From: Chlorops oryzae
Lineage: Eukaryota > Arthropoda > Insecta > Diptera > Chloropidae
Assembly: GCA_020466095.1 (NCBI GenBank)
Contig: CM035807.1
Location: 103,992,002-104,056,001 of the forward strand
Direction: 5' to 3'
DNA: 64,000 bases
Shown piece by piece: positions 61,213-64,000 of this stretch (the first letter of the stretch is position 1; the number at the start of each line of letters is the position of its first letter). The notes under the pieces are model-generated. The model had not been told where the DNA came from. It saw nothing but the letters and a program-made list of their open reading frames with translations, and did not search any database. A program made the translations under genes and the position numbers.

Positions 61213-61517
61213 CAGTGATTCCAGTTTAGGGTTTTCCCCCTAGATTTAGGGGGTTTTCCTACTTTTAGGGGGCCGTTTAGGGGGAACAAATATTTAGGGG
61301 CATGTTTAGGGGGAACAAATTTTCCTAGGAGAATTTTAGTGGTTTATGATATATATGTATAAACAAATGATGTGCGAAGTTTATAGAAAATCTGTCAAAT
61401 TTGTTCTTCTTTCCAAATTACTTTTTTCCACTTCGAATATTGTACTTTTTAGGGGGCACATTTCGAATGTGGAGGGAGTTAAGCAGTAGTTTTAGGGGGA
61501 GCTACCTGGCAACACCG
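61213..61517. mobile_element. hAT-like element with TTTAGGGGG core
   Basis: Starts CAGTGATTCCAGTTTAGGG and ends CTACCTGGCAACACCG. The interior repeats TTTAGGGGG-type words. The right end has one mismatch to CACTG. No matching target duplication is seen. Confidence 0.6.
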
Positions 61518-61773
61518 TATTTATAATTGTTTTCTTTCAAAACAAAAATTGTTATTTCCCTACTTATTCAGCTATAAAATGGTAGCAGATAATTTACTTC
61601 CAAATCCTACGTGGGCTAATAAAAAACAAGACTAACGATGTGATTTGTGCGCTGAATTGAATCTGTTGTTTTCAATTTTTTTCTCTGTTGTTTTTGCGAC
61701 GTAAAGAAATCCTTAATTGTCTTCACAGTCCAATGAACTTTCATACGGAGAATATTGAATGGTGGAAATCAAG

Positions 61774-61950
61774 TACAGTATTCCCCGGATATAAGCACCG
61801 CGGCAAGTGCACAAAAAATAGTGCTTATAACCGGGGAGTGTTCATAAGCGGGGCTTCTTGTATGAAAATTTAAGGCAAATGACACAAATTCCCGTGGATA
61901 TAAGCAACGAATGCTTATATCCTGGATATATATATCCGTGGAATACTGTA
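61774..61950. mobile_element. MITE with TACAGTATTCC ends
   Basis: TACAGTATTCCCCGGATATA on the left opposes TATATCCGTGGAATACTGTA on the right. Inner words GCTTATAACCGGGGAG and CTTATATCC also pair. It is about 177 bp, of pogo/Tigger-like type, and non-coding. Confidence 0.85.
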
Positions 61951-62225
61951 TCTAAAAATAAATCAAGGGAAATGACATTTTTTAATCTCGTTATTTCACG
62001 AAACGACTGCACAACATAGGTACAATCCGCTTCGTGAATGCCAGTCGCTGACGAAAGCAATTAAGGTTGCTTGAAGTTGATAAAACGAAAACTATGAAAA
62101 ACAATAGCAACGACTTTCAGGGAGTGAAGCATATACAGTGAAGCCTCGGTCATTCTTGCTATGTGGGATTACAACGGGGAGATTACATCGTGATTGAGTG
62201 AGTGAGTGAGCGAGTTTGTTATAAA

Positions 62226-62468
62226 CAGGGCTCGGATTTTGTTGACTTTTATAAATTTAAAGCATACTTAAAGGGGCAAAAATTTTTCTAGCTAACATTT
62301 TACGAATAAGTTAAGCGAAGTTGAAATTCAAACCGCTTTTCTTATTTCAAAAAATTCATATTGAAGTTAAAAATCGAATTGAATTCTTAACTTTATGCGA
62401 GTTGAACAAAATTTTTACTCCTTAAAGTATGCTTTAAATATATAAAAGTCAACAAAATCCGAGCCCTG
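62226..62468. mobile_element. hAT-like MITE, copy 1 (CAGGGCTCGG ends), exact 8-bp duplication
   Basis: Inverted ends of about 40 bp start CAGGGCTCGGATTTTGTTGA and end TCAACAAAATCCGAGCCCTG. Exact 8-bp duplication GTTATAAA at 62218-62225 and 62469-62476. A second copy lies 600 bp to the right. Confidence 0.95.
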
Positions 62469-63061
62469 GTTATAAAATAAGAGCGTTCAAGAACTTTTTT
62501 ATGCCATTTTTAAAGCCGATAAATGCTGAAGTTGTCCTTAAAGTAGAGGTTTCTTTGTATATATGTACACTGATATACCTACTTAAAATAGATACCAGCT
62601 CTTATATTTCTATAGCTACATCCAATGGCAACACCAGAAAAATCTCTCAGAAAGGACAATAGATTCCCTTGGAAATCATTTATGAATTATTTCACAAACA
62701 AAGACGCTTAAATAAATATGAACTGCGGGGGACAGTCTTAAAAAAAAAAAGGCAGAAGAATACAAAAAAAAATCCTTCAAGGATACCATTCATCGTCATA
62801 CCATTCATTTGAAGGCGAAAAAAATATATTTGGATCGAAGAAAAGGTGGGAAAAGCTCTCACTCAAATTTGCACCTTGAAATGGCCAACGGCTAGAAGAA
62901 AATGGCTTCGTCGGCAAAAACTCTCACACGTCAATTCCATAAATCATCAAATCAACTTGATATTCCATAGCCTTCGGCAATATAAACTGGATCTCAATGA
63001 AAGGTATCGTTTTATCCTTTTATTCGCATAAAAAGCGTTCGTGAGTTCTTTTGCAAATCAT

Positions 63062-63300
63062 CAGGGCTCGGATTTTGTTGACTTTTATAAATTTAAAGCA
63101 TACTTTATGGGGTATAAATTTTTTAAAACTCACATAAAATTAAGATTCAAATCGATTTTTAACTTCAATATTAATTTTTTTGAAGTTCGAAAAGCGGTTT
63201 GAAGTTCAACTTCGCAAAATGTTGGAAAGAAAAATTTGTTTGCTCCATAAAGTATGCTTTAAAGTTTATACTTATAAAAGCCAATCGATTCCGAGCCCTG
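63062..63300. mobile_element. hAT-like MITE, copy 2 (CAGGGCTCGG ends)
   Basis: Same family as 62226-62468, with the inverted ends CAGGGCTCGGATTTTGTTGA and TTCCGAGCCCTG. Flanks CAAATCAT and GAAATCAT match at seven of eight positions. Confidence 0.93.
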
Positions 63301-64000
63301 GAAATCATATTTGTCTGGTTGAAAAACATTCAATGAACATTTGCAGTGGTGGAGATTCTGGCGTCAGCTTTTCATAGTTTTTTTTTTTTTTGTTGTAAAA
63401 AATTATTTATCAGGATATTTGTTTTGTTTGTACTTTTTGAAAAAAGCTGCCCAAAAATGAGAGGCTTTATTGGGGGAAATAATTAAGACGCATGTCATTT
63501 TCTATTGATGAGTCATTCAAATTTGAGGTAAAAAAAAAATATGGGACAAAATGTGAGACGTCTGGCAACGCTGATTCGTTCCCATCTCTATTGAAATTGA
63601 AATTTTATTTCATGATATATCCAATGATTAAATGCAATTTAAGGTTCATATTTCCTATTATTTGTCGATCATGATGTTCACTCAAAAAGCTCCTTCGGCC
63701 ATTTTATTGAAAGGCAAAAAAAAAAAAAAAAGGAAAATTTTAATTTGCTCTTTTCCTGCAAGTCAAATATGGGATCGCCGCTGCTGCTGCTACGACTGCC
63801 ACGCTTAACACCCACTTATCGTTTGATTTGCTAGCAACCATTACGCTCCAACCAAAAACGCTTGTTGTTGTAATAAGATAAACAAAAATGGCTACTGCTC
63901 CGACTACGGCTACTACATTATGACTACAATGGACGCCATGCTCGAACGAACGTATCAGCCTTGCCGGTGAGCTGTGCGGCTCGGATTTCAGACATTTTCA
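63301..64000. other. Non-coding right edge
   Basis: TCTGGCAACGCTG at 63562-63574 is a hAT-like end of the type at 34817-34829, without a visible partner. From 63780 on, CTG/CTA/ACG triplet-rich, more G+C-rich DNA begins (for example CGCTGCTGCTGCTACGAC), perhaps near a gene outside the window. Confidence 0.4.

Overview
This is nuclear DNA from a higher (schizophoran) fly. The genes have short phase-consistent GT-AG introns, the non-coding DNA is strongly A+T rich, and the proteins look most like those of flies. CAG/CAA-coded glutamine tracts, tephritid/drosophilid-style microsatellites and a DD37E mariner element point the same way. I cannot resolve the species; a tephritid-like fly is a reasonable guess.

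Gene layout. Three genes on the minus strand are well supported. (1) Positions 1-4891 hold the 5' coding end of a very large Gln/Pro/Ser-rich nuclear protein. It has three coding exons and runs off the left edge. I think it is the CHD7/8-type remodeller kismet, but no chromodomain or helicase lies inside the window, so the name rests on composition and remembered gene order. (2) Positions 23434-24736 are Rpp30, a protein subunit of RNase P/MRP, rebuilt as six exons giving 299 aa. (3) Positions 25588-30153 are the tRNA-dihydrouridine(16/17) synthase Dus1, rebuilt as eight exons giving 529 aa. Rpp30 and Dus1 lie head-to-tail about 850 bp apart, so two tRNA-maturation genes are neighbours. Between the kismet-like gene and Rpp30 there are hints of a further plus-strand gene (11264-11607 and 20698-20902). 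Its putative exons are phase compatible but I recognise no protein.

Everything to the right of about 30.3 kb, and most of 5-23 kb, is non-coding and full of repeats. It holds a nearly intact DD37E mariner (31657-32753), a dead LINE tail (about 40140-40560) and four copies of one roughly 0.5-1.3 kb repeat family. There are many foldback/MITE elements, several with exact 8-9 bp target-site duplications, tRNA-like SINE heads, and two stacks of transposons nested inside transposons. Large simple arrays include a 17-bp minisatellite at 8.0-8.6 kb, an ATCGATTATTGAAAC-type array at 28.2-28.9 kb inside a Dus1 intron, a 1.6-kb GAT/GGT array at 43.0-44.6 kb, and an ATATTGAT array at 54.4-54.9 kb.

The two most unusual observations are a set of hAT-like elements that share CAGTG-type ends but each carry a different short-period satellite core, and the possible unannotated plus-strand gene. 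The kismet-like gene also has a one-base frame break in a poly-Gln tract, which may be an assembly error.
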